Below, piece after piece: positions 7,406 to 13,971 of a stretch of DNA of 33,027 bases. The translations under genes and the position numbers were made by a program. The notes under the pieces are model-generated. The model made no database searches and was not told the DNA's origin. It saw nothing but the letters and a program-made list of their open reading frames with translations. This stretch comes from an uncultured Collinsella sp. GTDB taxonomy: Bacteria; Actinomycetota; Coriobacteriia; Coriobacteriales; Coriobacteriaceae. Numbering within the stretch: position 1 is the first letter of the stretch; each line of letters opens with the position of its first letter. Location of the stretch: positions 1-33,027 of the forward strand of contig CALKBO010000004.1 in assembly GCA_937989875.1 (NCBI GenBank), given 5' to 3'.

Positions 7406-8107
7406 GTGGGCGAACCGAAGATCGTGGTGGTCGACTACCACAAGGGCAACTTGTCGAGCGTTGCGCGCGGGCTTGCGCGCGCCGGTGCCGCCGCCTGCAC
7501 GTCGGACGATCCGGAGCAGATCCGCCGCGCCGACGGCCTGGTCATCCCGGGCGTGGGCGCGTTCTATGACGCGATCGCCTTTATGCGCCAGAGCGGCGAG
7601 GCGGACGCGGTGCTCGATGCCGTCGCCGCCGGAACTCCGCTGCTCGGCATCTGCCTGGGCCTTCAGCTATTTTTTGAGCGCGGCAACGAGGGCGTGCCTG
7701 CGGACGAGGGCGCGGTCGCCGACGGCAATGCCTCTGAGCAGACTGGCGGTCCCTGGGTCGATGGCCTGGGCATTATGCGCGGTTCGTGCACGCGCTTGGA
7801 GTCGAGCCGCCTTAAGGTGCCGCACGTGGGCTGGGACCAGGTGCATATGACGCCTGCCGGTGCGGCCGATCCGCTGCTCGCCGGTTTTGCCGAGGGCGCC
7901 AACATGTACTTCACCCACAGCTATGCGGTGGCCGACGACGCCGATACCGCCGATGTGCTGGCACGCACGCACTATACGCGGAGCTTCCCGTGCATCGTGC
8001 GCCATGGCAACGTGTGGGGCTGCCAGTTCCATCCCGAGAAATCCTCCGCGCTGGGTCAGCGCATCCTTAAGAACTTCGTCAACATCGTCGAGGAGGCCGG
8101 CCGATGA
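7406..8107 (+). CDS. hisH: Imidazole glycerol phosphate synthase, glutaminase subunit
   Basis: HisH is the class I glutamine amidotransferase half of IGP synthase; it hydrolyses glutamine and channels ammonia to HisF. The 233-aa product (from the chosen start) opens with KIVVVDYHKGNLSSV and shows the oxyanion strand VIPGVGAFYDA. The nucleophile Cys83 is in LLGICLGLQLFF and the other triad residues are His209 and Glu211 in QFHPEKS. I chose GTG 7406, preceded by GGAGGG at four bases. GTG 7394 is also in frame and would add four residues, but it overlaps that ribosome binding site. A segment rich in Glu, Gly and Ala (about residues 91-112, after FFERGNEG) is a small insertion. The stop overlaps the hisA start (ATGA), which indicates coupled translation. 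Confidence 0.96.
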   Translation: MGEPKIVVVDYHKGNLSSVARGLARAGAAACTSDDPEQIRRADGLVIPGVGAFYDAIAFMRQSGEADAVLDAVAAGTPLLGICLGLQLFFERGNEGVPADEGAVADGNASEQTGGPWVDGLGIMRGSCTRLESSRLKVPHVGWDQVHMTPAGAADPLLAGFAEGANMYFTHSYAVADDADTADVLARTHYTRSFPCIVRHGNVWGCQFHPEKSSALGQRILKNFVNIVEEAGR

Positions 8108-8847
8108 TCCTGTTTCCCGCAATCGATCTGATCGGCGGCAAGGTCGTGCGCCTGGAGCGCGGCGACCGCAGCCGCTGCAAGGTATATTCCGACGACCCCG
8201 TGGCCGTTGCCCGCTCGTTTGCCGAGCAGGACGCAAGCTGGGTGCACGTCGTCGACCTGTCCGCTGCCTTTGGCGAGGATGAGGACACATGCGCTGCCAA
8301 TTCGGCGGCGATCAAGGCCATCTGCGGCGTCGACGGTCTGTCCGTGGACGTGGGCGGCGGCGTTCGCTCGCTTGCACGCATCGACGAACTGGCCGGCTAC
8401 GGCGCGCGTCGCATCGCACTGGGCACCGTGCTGGTGACCGAGCCGGGTTTTGCCGAGGTGGCGGCCCAAGGCTTTGGCGAGTTGCTGGTGGCAGACATCG
8501 CCGCGCGCGACGGTCAGGTCAAGGTGAATGGTTGGCGCGACGGCGCGGGCGTGGCACTCGACGATGCCGTGGCGCAGCTTTCCGAGCTGGGTTTTAAGCA
8601 TCTGGTGTATACCGACATCGCGCGCGATGGCATGCAGACGGGCATCGATGTGGCGGCGTATCGCCATGTGGCCGAGGTCGCGGGCTTTCCCGTCGTGGCA
8701 TCGGGTGGCATCTCGACGCTCGACGATATCCGCGCGCTTGCCGCGGTGGGTGAGGACGCCATCGAAGGTGCCATCACCGGTCGCGCTCTCTACGAGGGCA
8801 ACTTTACGCTGGCCCAGGCGCTGGCCGCCGCCCGAGGGGAGGAGTAG
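8104..8847 (+). CDS. hisA: ProFAR isomerase (phosphoribosylformimino-AICAR-P isomerase)
   Basis: HisA is a (beta/alpha)8-barrel that opens the aminoaldose ring of ProFAR by an Amadori rearrangement to give PRFAR. The 247-aa length is typical. The two catalytic aspartates are visible: Asp8 in LFPAIDLIGGKVVRL and Asp131 in LLVADIAARDG. Phosphate-binding loops appear as VDVGGGVRS and VVASGGIST. It has HisA-specific features (LYTDIARDGMQTG-like block as VYTDIARDGMQTG) rather than HisF ones. In actinomycetes a bifunctional PriA can replace both HisA and TrpF; the sequence alone does not decide whether this enzyme also acts on phosphoribosyl anthranilate. It overlaps hisH by four bases, and hisF begins three bases after its stop. 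Confidence 0.95.
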   Translation: MILFPAIDLIGGKVVRLERGDRSRCKVYSDDPVAVARSFAEQDASWVHVVDLSAAFGEDEDTCAANSAAIKAICGVDGLSVDVGGGVRSLARIDELAGYGARRIALGTVLVTEPGFAEVAAQGFGELLVADIAARDGQVKVNGWRDGAGVALDDAVAQLSELGFKHLVYTDIARDGMQTGIDVAAYRHVAEVAGFPVVASGGISTLDDIRALAAVGEDAIEGAITGRALYEGNFTLAQALAAARGEE

Positions 8848-8850
8848 TCC

Positions 8851-9633
8851 ATGCTTACCAAACGTGTGATTCCCTGCCTGGACGTCAAGGACGGTCGTGT
8901 GGTCAAGGGCGTCAACTTTGTGAGCCTGCGCGATGCGGGCGATCCGGTGGAGCTGGCGCGCGCCTACGACCGCGAGGGTGCGGACGAGGTCGTCTTCCTG
9001 GACATTACCGCCACGAGCGACAACCGCGCGACGACCATCGAGATGGCGGCGCATGCTGCCGAGGAGCTGGCCATTCCCTATACCGTGGGCGGCGGCTTTC
9101 GCGACCTGGCGGGCATGCGCACCATGGTGGCTGCCGGTGCCGACAAGGTGTCGCTCAACTCGGCCGCCGTGCGCGATCCGTCGTTGATCAGCCAAGCCGC
9201 CGCGGCGTTTGGCAGCCAGGCCGTGGTCGTGGCGATTGATGCCAAACGCGTCGGTTTGCCCGGCGCATCCGGTGCCGACAAGTGGGAGGTCTTCACGGCG
9301 GGCGGTCGCAACGCCACAGGTATCGATGCGGTGGCGTGGGCCGAGGAGGCGGCTCGTCGCGGTGCCGGTGAGATCTTGCTCACCAGCATGGATCGCGACG
9401 GCACCAAGGCTGGCTTCGACCTGGCGCTCACCCGTGCCGTGGCGCGCGCGGTGCCGATTCCCGTCATCGCGAGCGGCGGCGTGGGTACGCTCGAGCATTT
9501 TGCCGAGGGTGTGATTGAGGGCGAAGCCGATGCCGTGCTGGCGGCCAGTGTCTTTCACTTTGGAACCTTCAGCATTCGCGAAGTCAAAGAGTATATGGCC
9601 TCTCAAGGCATCCCTGTCAGGTTGGACTTCTAG
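8851..9633 (+). CDS. hisF: Imidazole glycerol phosphate synthase, cyclase subunit
   Basis: HisF uses ammonia from HisH to turn PRFAR into imidazole glycerol phosphate and AICAR. The 260-aa barrel has both catalytic aspartates at the classic positions: Asp11 in RVIPCLDVKDGRVVKG and Asp130 in VVVAIDAKR. Other landmarks are FLDITATSDNR, PYTVGGGFRD, GADKVSLNSAAV, LLTSMDRDGTKAGFD and PVIASGGVGTLEHF. The ribosome binding site GGGGAGGAG lies in the last codons of hisA. AICAR released here feeds purine synthesis and can be used by PurH, which is encoded in the same window at 27855. The gene is followed by an 87-nt palindrome before hisI, the only large repeat-like element in the cluster besides the hisB-hisH hairpin. 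Confidence 0.97.
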   Translation: MLTKRVIPCLDVKDGRVVKGVNFVSLRDAGDPVELARAYDREGADEVVFLDITATSDNRATTIEMAAHAAEELAIPYTVGGGFRDLAGMRTMVAAGADKVSLNSAAVRDPSLISQAAAAFGSQAVVVAIDAKRVGLPGASGADKWEVFTAGGRNATGIDAVAWAEEAARRGAGEILLTSMDRDGTKAGFDLALTRAVARAVPIPVIASGGVGTLEHFAEGVIEGEADAVLAASVFHFGTFSIREVKEYMASQGIPVRLDF

Positions 9634-9646
9634 CGCTGCGGCTTGC

Positions 9647-9733
9647 CCAGGCACCCGACCTTCCGGCTCCAACCCTCCTCGCGTACTTAAGTACGCGTCG
9701 TCGGGCTTGTCGCTCGGAATCTCGGGCACCTGG
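9647..9733 (+). repeat. 87-nt imperfect palindrome between hisF and hisI
   Basis: The segment starts CCAGGCACCCGA and ends TCGGGCACCTGG, and its centre is the perfect 16-base palindrome GCGTACTTAAGTACGC at 9681-9696. The arms of about 42 bases pair with scattered mismatches and a few small bulges. As RNA it would fold into one long hairpin within the his transcript. It has no T run, so a simple terminator is unlikely; a repetitive extragenic palindrome or RNA-processing element is more plausible. Confidence 0.7.
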
Positions 9734-9775
9734 ACAACCCTCGCCGACCTGCGAGGTTTGAATTTGGGGAGAGAA

Positions 9776-10105
9776 ATGGAAGAGATAACCGATCCTTCAA
9801 AGCTTACATACGACGCCCGCGGGCTGATTCCTTGTGTGGTTCAGCAATATGACACCGGTGAGGTGCTTATGGTTGCTTGGATGAACGAGGAATCGGTGGG
9901 GCTGACGCTCAAGACCGGCACCACGTGGTTTTGGAGTCGCAGCCGCCAGGAGCTCTGGAACAAGGGCGCGACGAGCGGCAATATGCAGGAGGTCAAGGAG
10001 CTCTGGGCCGACTGCGATAGCGATACGCTGCTGGTTAAGGTTGACTCTCCGGGCCCGGCCTGCCACACCGGCAACCGTACCTGCTTCTTTAAGAAACTCG
10101 CCTAA
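9776..10105 (+). CDS. hisI: Phosphoribosyl-AMP cyclohydrolase
   Basis: HisI opens the purine ring of phosphoribosyl-AMP to form ProFAR, a zinc- and magnesium-dependent step. The 109-aa product is the stand-alone form, not fused to HisE. Visible motifs are LIPCVVQQYDTGEVLMVAWM, TTWFWSRSRQELWNKGATSGN and the metal-binding WADCDSDTLLVKVD followed by GPACHTGNRTCFF, which supplies the zinc cysteines. I chose ATG 9776 behind GGGGAGAG. The frame stays open upstream through the palindrome and into hisF, but those 87 codons have no family similarity. hisE follows after 46 bases. Confidence 0.95.
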   Translation: MEEITDPSKLTYDARGLIPCVVQQYDTGEVLMVAWMNEESVGLTLKTGTTWFWSRSRQELWNKGATSGNMQEVKELWADCDSDTLLVKVDSPGPACHTGNRTCFFKKLA

Positions 10106-10151
10106 GGCGGGCGTCCTGTTGGGCACTCGGTAAAACGGAAAGGATTGAACT

Positions 10152-10469
10152 ATGGGTGTGCGCACCGCAAATGTTCAGGATGGAAATATCGGCGAGACGC
10201 TGACGGGTCTGGCCGAGGTGATTCGTGGCCGTCGTGACGCGTCGCCGCAGGAGAGCTATACCGCTCGTCTGTTGACCGACGTCGAGGATGAGCTGCTCAA
10301 GAAGCTTGCCGAGGAGGCGAGCGAGGTCATCATGGCCTGCAAGGATAACGATCACGACCACATCCGCTACGAGGCCGGCGACCTGGTCTACCACCTGCTC
10401 GTAACGCTCGAGCGCTACGGTATCACCCTCGACGAGCTGGCCGGCGAACTCAACGCCCGCCGCCACTAG
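10152..10469 (+). CDS. hisE: Phosphoribosyl-ATP pyrophosphatase
   Basis: HisE hydrolyses phosphoribosyl-ATP to phosphoribosyl-AMP and pyrophosphate, the second step of the pathway. It belongs to the all-alpha NTP pyrophosphatase (MazG-like) superfamily. The 105-aa protein shows SYTARLLTDVEDELLKKLAEEASEV, where the EE-x-x-E-type magnesium-binding residues lie, and YEAGDLVYHLLVTLERYGI with the second acidic cluster. AAAGG lies eight bases before the ATG. It is the last gene of the cluster. Its stop codon TAG falls inside the first bases of a dispersed repeat (10466-10512), so the repeat edge provides or abuts the end of the frame. Confidence 0.95.
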   Translation: MGVRTANVQDGNIGETLTGLAEVIRGRRDASPQESYTARLLTDVEDELLKKLAEEASEVIMACKDNDHDHIRYEAGDLVYHLLVTLERYGITLDELAGELNARRH

Positions 10470-10512
10470 TCATTGGGGACGTTCTTAAACGACTAGTCGT
10501 TTGGGACAGTCT
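10466..10512 (-). repeat. Dispersed palindromic repeat, family A copy 1
   Basis: Read on the minus strand it runs AGACTGTCCCAAACGACTAG, then TCGTTTAAGAACGTCCCC and AATGACTAG. It aligns over about 45 bases with copies at 24633-24678 and 26824-26870. The inner CGACTAGTCG is palindromic. It sits between convergent hisE and the PHP gene. Confidence 0.8.
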
Positions 10513-10535
10513 TTGTTGGTGTAACGGGGTCATGG

Positions 10536-10604
10536 AAGTTGCGGTGAAATAGGGACTGTTTAAGCGCTTCATCAGGCAAAACAATCCCTATTCCACCGCA
10601 ACTT
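10536..10604 (+). repeat. Inverted-repeat element, family B copy 1
   Basis: AAGTTGCGGTGAAATAGGGA (10536-10555) and TCCCTATTCCACCGCAACTT (10585-10604) pair at 19 of 20 positions around a 29-base loop. A second copy with the same arms lies at 17254-17320. It separates the convergent hisE and PHP genes and could terminate both transcripts, although it lacks a clear T run. Confidence 0.85.
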
Positions 10605-10616
10605 ATGAAGGGATGG

Positions 10617-11528
10617 CTAGTCGAGGGGTGTGGGTTCCCATTCGCCGGTGGGGTGGGGGATGTCGAAGGTTCGATAACCGCAGTCGTAGGCGTGGGCCTG
10701 GGCCTCGCGGATGCTCCAGCAGATATCGCAGGCGCGGTGCGCGTCCGAGCCAAAGGTGATCGGCACTTCGGCATGGGCAAAGCAGCGCAAAAGACCGGTT
10801 GCGGGGTAGTAGTCGTCCAAGCCCTTACGCGGTGCGGCCGTCGAGACCTCAACGCGGCGGCCCGTATCGTGCGCGCACTCGGCCATCTGCTGCCAAAACG
10901 GTGCGGGGTCAAAGTCGGGCGCAAAGCCTTCCTTCGAAAAGCGCATGACCAGGTCGGGGTGAGCCATTACATCAAAGTTGAGCGGGCTCTCGCAGGCGCG
11001 GCACCAGTCGTCGACGTAGCGCTCCCACACGCCGCGTACCCCCAGGTTTTCCCAAACGTGCAGGTTGGTGTCGTCGTCGATCCAACCGCAAAGGGAATCG
11101 GGTGTATCGGGACGAGCGACGTTTTCCGTTCCCGCCGTACCCGCGGCGCCGGCCATGATATCGCCTGGGTTGCCAATCCAATGCACGCTGCCCAGGCGCA
11201 CGACGGCGCCCCGGGACCAGCGCTCAACCAAAGGCTCGCAGCCCTCGTACCAATCGCATTCAAAGCCATAGATAAGCTCGAGCTCCGACGCGATCTGCGC
11301 GGCAAGCTTGCGGGCATCCTCAAAAGCCAGACGATGTGCCGGCAGGTCGCCCTCGACAACCTGCACCTCGCAGTTGGCATCCATGCTGGCGGGTAAGGTG
11401 AGGTGGTCGGTCGAGACCATGACGCGGCAGCCGGCGGCCGCGGCAGCGCGGACGTTTTCCTCAAACGAGGCATGTCCGTCCGAAAACGAGGTGTGGGTGT
11501 GGCAATCGACCAGCGGGCAAGCAGACAT
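10617..11528 (-). CDS. PHP-domain phosphatase, probable histidinol-phosphatase (HisK/HisJ type)
   Basis: The 303-aa protein is a PHP-superfamily metal-dependent phosphoesterase. Metal-binding motifs appear in order: DCHTHTSFSDGH near the N-terminus, STDHLT, YGFECDWYEG, LGSVHWIGN, VMAHPDLVMRF and, near the C-terminus, FGSDAHRACD. This is the pattern of the HisJ/HisK histidinol-phosphate phosphatases, which convert histidinol phosphate to histidinol. The adjoining his cluster has every other enzyme and its HisB lacks a phosphatase domain, so assignment to that missing step is strongly suggested by context, but it is still inference because PHP proteins also act on other phosphates. The gene converges on hisE and therefore has its own promoter; AAAGGAG precedes the ATG at 11528. 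A TACAAT -10-like hexamer on the minus strand (11561-11566) is a possible promoter part. Confidence 0.8.
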   Translation of the reverse strand: MSACPLVDCHTHTSFSDGHASFEENVRAAAAAGCRVMVSTDHLTLPASMDANCEVQVVEGDLPAHRLAFEDARKLAAQIASELELIYGFECDWYEGCEPLVERWSRGAVVRLGSVHWIGNPGDIMAGAAGTAGTENVARPDTPDSLCGWIDDDTNLHVWENLGVRGVWERYVDDWCRACESPLNFDVMAHPDLVMRFSKEGFAPDFDPAPFWQQMAECAHDTGRRVEVSTAAPRKGLDDYYPATGLLRCFAHAEVPITFGSDAHRACDICWSIREAQAHAYDCGYRTFDIPHPTGEWEPTPLD

Positions 11529-11652
11529 GGCGACTCCTTTGCATTTGGCGAAACCGCTCCATTGTAATGGCGCGGCCCCCGATGCGACGAGCGCACCGGG
11601 GGGCCGAAATCGACTGGAAAGGGTGCGCGGTGCGGCCTCGCTTGCGCTCTCA

Positions 11653-11717
11653 AAACATGCACATCAGCCTCCAAAAGCTGCAGAAAATGACATGTTTGGA
11701 GGCTGATGTACATGTTT
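11653..11717. repeat. Inverted-repeat element, family C
   Basis: The 23-base arms at 11653-11675 and 11695-11717 (cores CATCAGCCTCCAAA and TTTGGAGGCTGATG) are complementary at 22 of 23 positions around a 19-base spacer. The element lies between the divergent PHP and larC-like genes. No T run follows on either strand. The rest of this 295-base intergenic stretch shows no clear promoter. Confidence 0.85.
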
Positions 11718-11823
11718 GGATAGGAGCGAGGGCGGCGACGGACGAAAGTCACGTCTGTGCCACGTCCAATGTGCTAGCGTTTGGATGAACAAAACGAGCC
11801 CGCGCGGAAAGGATCCGGACCGT

Positions 11824-12309
11824 ATGCAATGCGATAGCACATCCCCGCTGTCCCGCGAGACCGATGCGCCCGAGACCATCGTCAAGCTGGAATGCGACAT
11901 CGACGACGCGTCGCCCGAGGTGCTCGCCTACGCTGCCGACCGCCTGCGCGAGGCGGGTGCGCGCGAGGTGCATTGGCTGCCCCTCTATTGCAAGAAAGGC
12001 CGTCCCAGTTGGCAGCTACAGGTAATCTGTGCTCACGAGGATATCGAGCGCCTGCAGACGATTATCTTTTTGGAAACCACGACCAACGGCATTCGTCGTC
12101 AGGTCATGGAGCGCGTTTGCCTGCCACGCCGCTTTGAGCGTGTAACGACGCTATGGGGCGAGGTGTCCGTCAAGGTGGCAACCCTGCCCGACGGCAGCGA
12201 GCGTGCAGCGCCCGAGTACGAGGACTGCGCCCGTCTCGCCCGCGAGCACAATGTGCCGCTCCAGCGCGTGATGCAGGCGGCACAAGCCGTGGCACTGCGA
12301 TTTGAATAA
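11824..12309 (+). CDS. Stand-alone LarC C-terminal domain (LarC2, former DUF111 C-terminal part)
   Basis: The 161-aa protein matches the C-terminal part of LarC, the cyclometallase that inserts nickel into the pincer nucleotide cofactor of lactate racemase and relatives. The family core is clear: VKLECDIDDASPEVLAYAADRLREAGA, HWLPLYCKKGRPSWQLQVIC, IFLETTTNGIRRQVMERVCLPR, WGEVSVKVATLPDG, and APEYEDCARLAREHNVPLQRVM. The LarC1 N-terminal half, normally joined or linked by a ribosomal frameshift, is not encoded here. The upstream 295 bases show no sign of it. I chose ATG 11824, with AAAGG about 11 bases upstream; ATG 11785 is also in frame. The role without LarC1 is unknown, and it may be a nickel-binding or regulatory remnant. 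It is followed at 60 bases by the YfcE-like gene. Confidence 0.8.
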   Translation: MQCDSTSPLSRETDAPETIVKLECDIDDASPEVLAYAADRLREAGAREVHWLPLYCKKGRPSWQLQVICAHEDIERLQTIIFLETTTNGIRRQVMERVCLPRRFERVTTLWGEVSVKVATLPDGSERAAPEYEDCARLAREHNVPLQRVMQAAQAVALRFE

Positions 12310-12369
12310 CGCGGCTGGTGGCGACATCCTGCGCCCAGCCATATCAACCCCATTCGAAAGGATCTCCCC

Positions 12370-12918
12370 ATGAAATACCTCATCGCCTCCGACATCCACG
12401 GCTCGGCATACTGGACCGAGCGCCTGGTCGCCGCCATCGAATCCGAGCAACCCGACCGCATCGTTCTGCTGGGCGACCTGCTCTACCACGGCCCGCGCAA
12501 CGACCTGCCGCGCGACTACGCCCCCAAGCGTGTGATTCCGCTGCTCAACGCCCTGGCCGACCGCATCATCGCGGTGCGCGGCAACTGCGACGCCGAGGTC
12601 GACCAGATGGTGCTCGACTTTCCCGTCATGGCCGACTACGCCACGCTGTTCGACGAGAACGGCCGCGAGCTGTTCCTGACGCACGGCCACGTCTTTGGTG
12701 CTGGCATGCATAACAGCGTTGACCACGCGCCCGCGCTGCCCGAGGGTTCCGCGCTCGTCTACGGTCACACGCACATCAAAGTCAACGAGGCGAGCGAGGA
12801 GCATCCTGGTCTGTGGCTCTTCAACCCCGGTAGCGTGAGCATTCCCAAGGACGGATCGCACAGCTACGGTATCTACGAGGGCGGCGCGTTCCGCCACGTG
12901 ATCATGGAGGAGGACTAA
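12370..12918 (+). CDS. yfcE: YfcE/MJ0936-family metallophosphodiesterase
   Basis: The 182-aa protein is a small calcineurin-like phosphoesterase of the YfcE type, known to hydrolyse phosphodiester bonds in model substrates; its cellular substrate is unsettled. All five metal-binding blocks are present: SDIHGS, VLLGDLLYHGPRND, AVRGNCDAEVD, FLTHGHVFG and VYGHTHIK, followed by the NPGSVSIPKDG element typical of this subfamily. GAAAGGATC lies upstream of the ATG. It is separated by two bases from mazG, so the two are probably cotranscribed and may be translationally linked. Confidence 0.9.
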   Translation: MKYLIASDIHGSAYWTERLVAAIESEQPDRIVLLGDLLYHGPRNDLPRDYAPKRVIPLLNALADRIIAVRGNCDAEVDQMVLDFPVMADYATLFDENGRELFLTHGHVFGAGMHNSVDHAPALPEGSALVYGHTHIKVNEASEEHPGLWLFNPGSVSIPKDGSHSYGIYEGGAFRHVIMEED

Positions 12919-12920
12919 CC

Positions 12921-13781
12921 ATGGCCGAGCAGCTGGCTCAGCAAAATACCGAGGGTTCGCGCGACCTGTCGACGCTGGTAGACGCGTCGGCCGAGCTGCA
13001 GCATCTGGTGCAGACCATCTGGCGTCTGCGTCAGCCCGATGGCTGCCCGTGGGATCGCGAGCAGACGCACCAGAGCATTGGCAAAAACATGATCGAGGAA
13101 GCCTACGAGGCGCTCGATTGCATCGAGGCCGACGATGCCGCGCATCTGCGCGAGGAGTTGGGTGACGTGCTCATGCAGGTGGTACTGCATGCACAGATTG
13201 CGGCGGATGCTGGCGAGTTTTCGCTGGCCGATGTGGCGCGCGATATCGATGCCAAGCTCATCCGTCGTCATCCACACGTCTTTGGCGATGCGGATGCCGA
13301 CAACTCCGACGAGGTGCTCAAGATTTGGGACGAGGTCAAGCTTGCCGAGAAGGCCGCCAAGGACAAGGCCGTGGCGGCAGGCGAGGCCGCGCCCGAGGGG
13401 CTGCTCGACGGCGTGCCCACGCACCTGCCGGCGCTGATGCAGGCTCAGAAGGTGTCGCGCAAGACGGCGGCCGTGGGCTTTGAGTGGGAGACCGTCCAAG
13501 ATGTGTGGGACGAGGTTGCCGAGGAGCGTGCCGAGTTTGAGGCCGAGGACCCCGGAACGCCCGAGCGCGAAATGGAGTTTGGCGATCTGCTCTTTGCTCT
13601 AGTCAACGTCGCGCGCAAGGAGGGTATCGACGCCGAGAGCGCCCTGCGCGCGAGCACGGCCAAGTTTCGCCGTCGCTGGGCTGCGATGGAGCAGATGGCG
13701 GCCGATGCCCACGTGAATCTTGCCGAGCTTTCGACCCATGGCCTCAACGACCTGTGGGACGCAGCAAAGGCAGGGGAGTAA
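12921..13781 (+). CDS. mazG: MazG nucleoside triphosphate pyrophosphohydrolase
   Basis: MazG hydrolyses (d)NTPs to the monophosphate and pyrophosphate, removing aberrant nucleotides and, in E. coli, affecting ppGpp levels. The 286-aa protein has two MazG folds. The first spans about residues 24-160 with the RLRQPDGCPWDREQTHQSI start, the magnesium-binding EEAYEALDCIE and EELGDVLMQVVLHAQIA, and RRHPHVFGD. The second is in the C-terminal half, with DEVAEERAEFEAED and MEFGDLLFALVNVAR. The ATG lies two bases after the yfcE stop, with GGAGGAGGA in the yfcE end as ribosome binding site. A strong terminator follows, so eno has its own promoter. Position before eno is conserved in many Actinobacteria. 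Confidence 0.95.
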   Translation: MAEQLAQQNTEGSRDLSTLVDASAELQHLVQTIWRLRQPDGCPWDREQTHQSIGKNMIEEAYEALDCIEADDAAHLREELGDVLMQVVLHAQIAADAGEFSLADVARDIDAKLIRRHPHVFGDADADNSDEVLKIWDEVKLAEKAAKDKAVAAGEAAPEGLLDGVPTHLPALMQAQKVSRKTAAVGFEWETVQDVWDEVAEERAEFEAEDPGTPEREMEFGDLLFALVNVARKEGIDAESALRASTAKFRRRWAAMEQMAADAHVNLAELSTHGLNDLWDAAKAGE

Positions 13782-13788
13782 TACCGCG

Positions 13789-13833
13789 GGAGCGACGGGA
13801 CGGACTTGTCCCATCGCTCCCAGTATTTTTTTA
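13789..13833 (+). terminator. Rho-independent terminator after mazG
   Basis: GGGAGCGACGGGA pairs with TCCCATCGCTCCC, with one mismatch, around a short loop, followed by a T-rich tail (TATTTTTTT). Confidence 0.9.
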
Positions 13834-13839
13834 AAAAGA

Positions 13840-13869
13840 TTGTATCCCCCGGCTAACTTAGGGCATAAT
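13840..13869 (+). promoter_or_regulatory. Candidate eno promoter
   Basis: TTGTAT (13840-13845) and CATAAT (13864-13869) are 18 bases apart, just after the mazG terminator. A direct repeat GGCTAACTTA at 13851-13860 (in the spacer) and 13886-13895 (in the early leader) flanks the -10 and could be an operator. The leader to the eno ATG is about 95 bases. Confidence 0.5.
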
Positions 13870-13971
13870 GCAAAAAGTGCGACAAGGCTAACTTATGAAC
13901 CTGCGCGCCGCTGCGGCGTGCAAGCCGCGTCGCCAAGCATTCAACCCGTTTCCAAGTGAGAGGGAGACAAC

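Noticed and set aside
8056..9729. Open frame of 557 codons on the minus strand, antisense to hisA and hisF
   Set aside because: It covers two clear enzyme genes and the palindrome, with no family similarity or ribosome binding site. It is a shadow of high-GC coding sequence.
9515..9775. Upstream extension of hisI into hisF
   Set aside because: The frame is open, but it runs through a palindrome and the hisF end, and the HisI family starts at about 9776 behind a good ribosome binding site.
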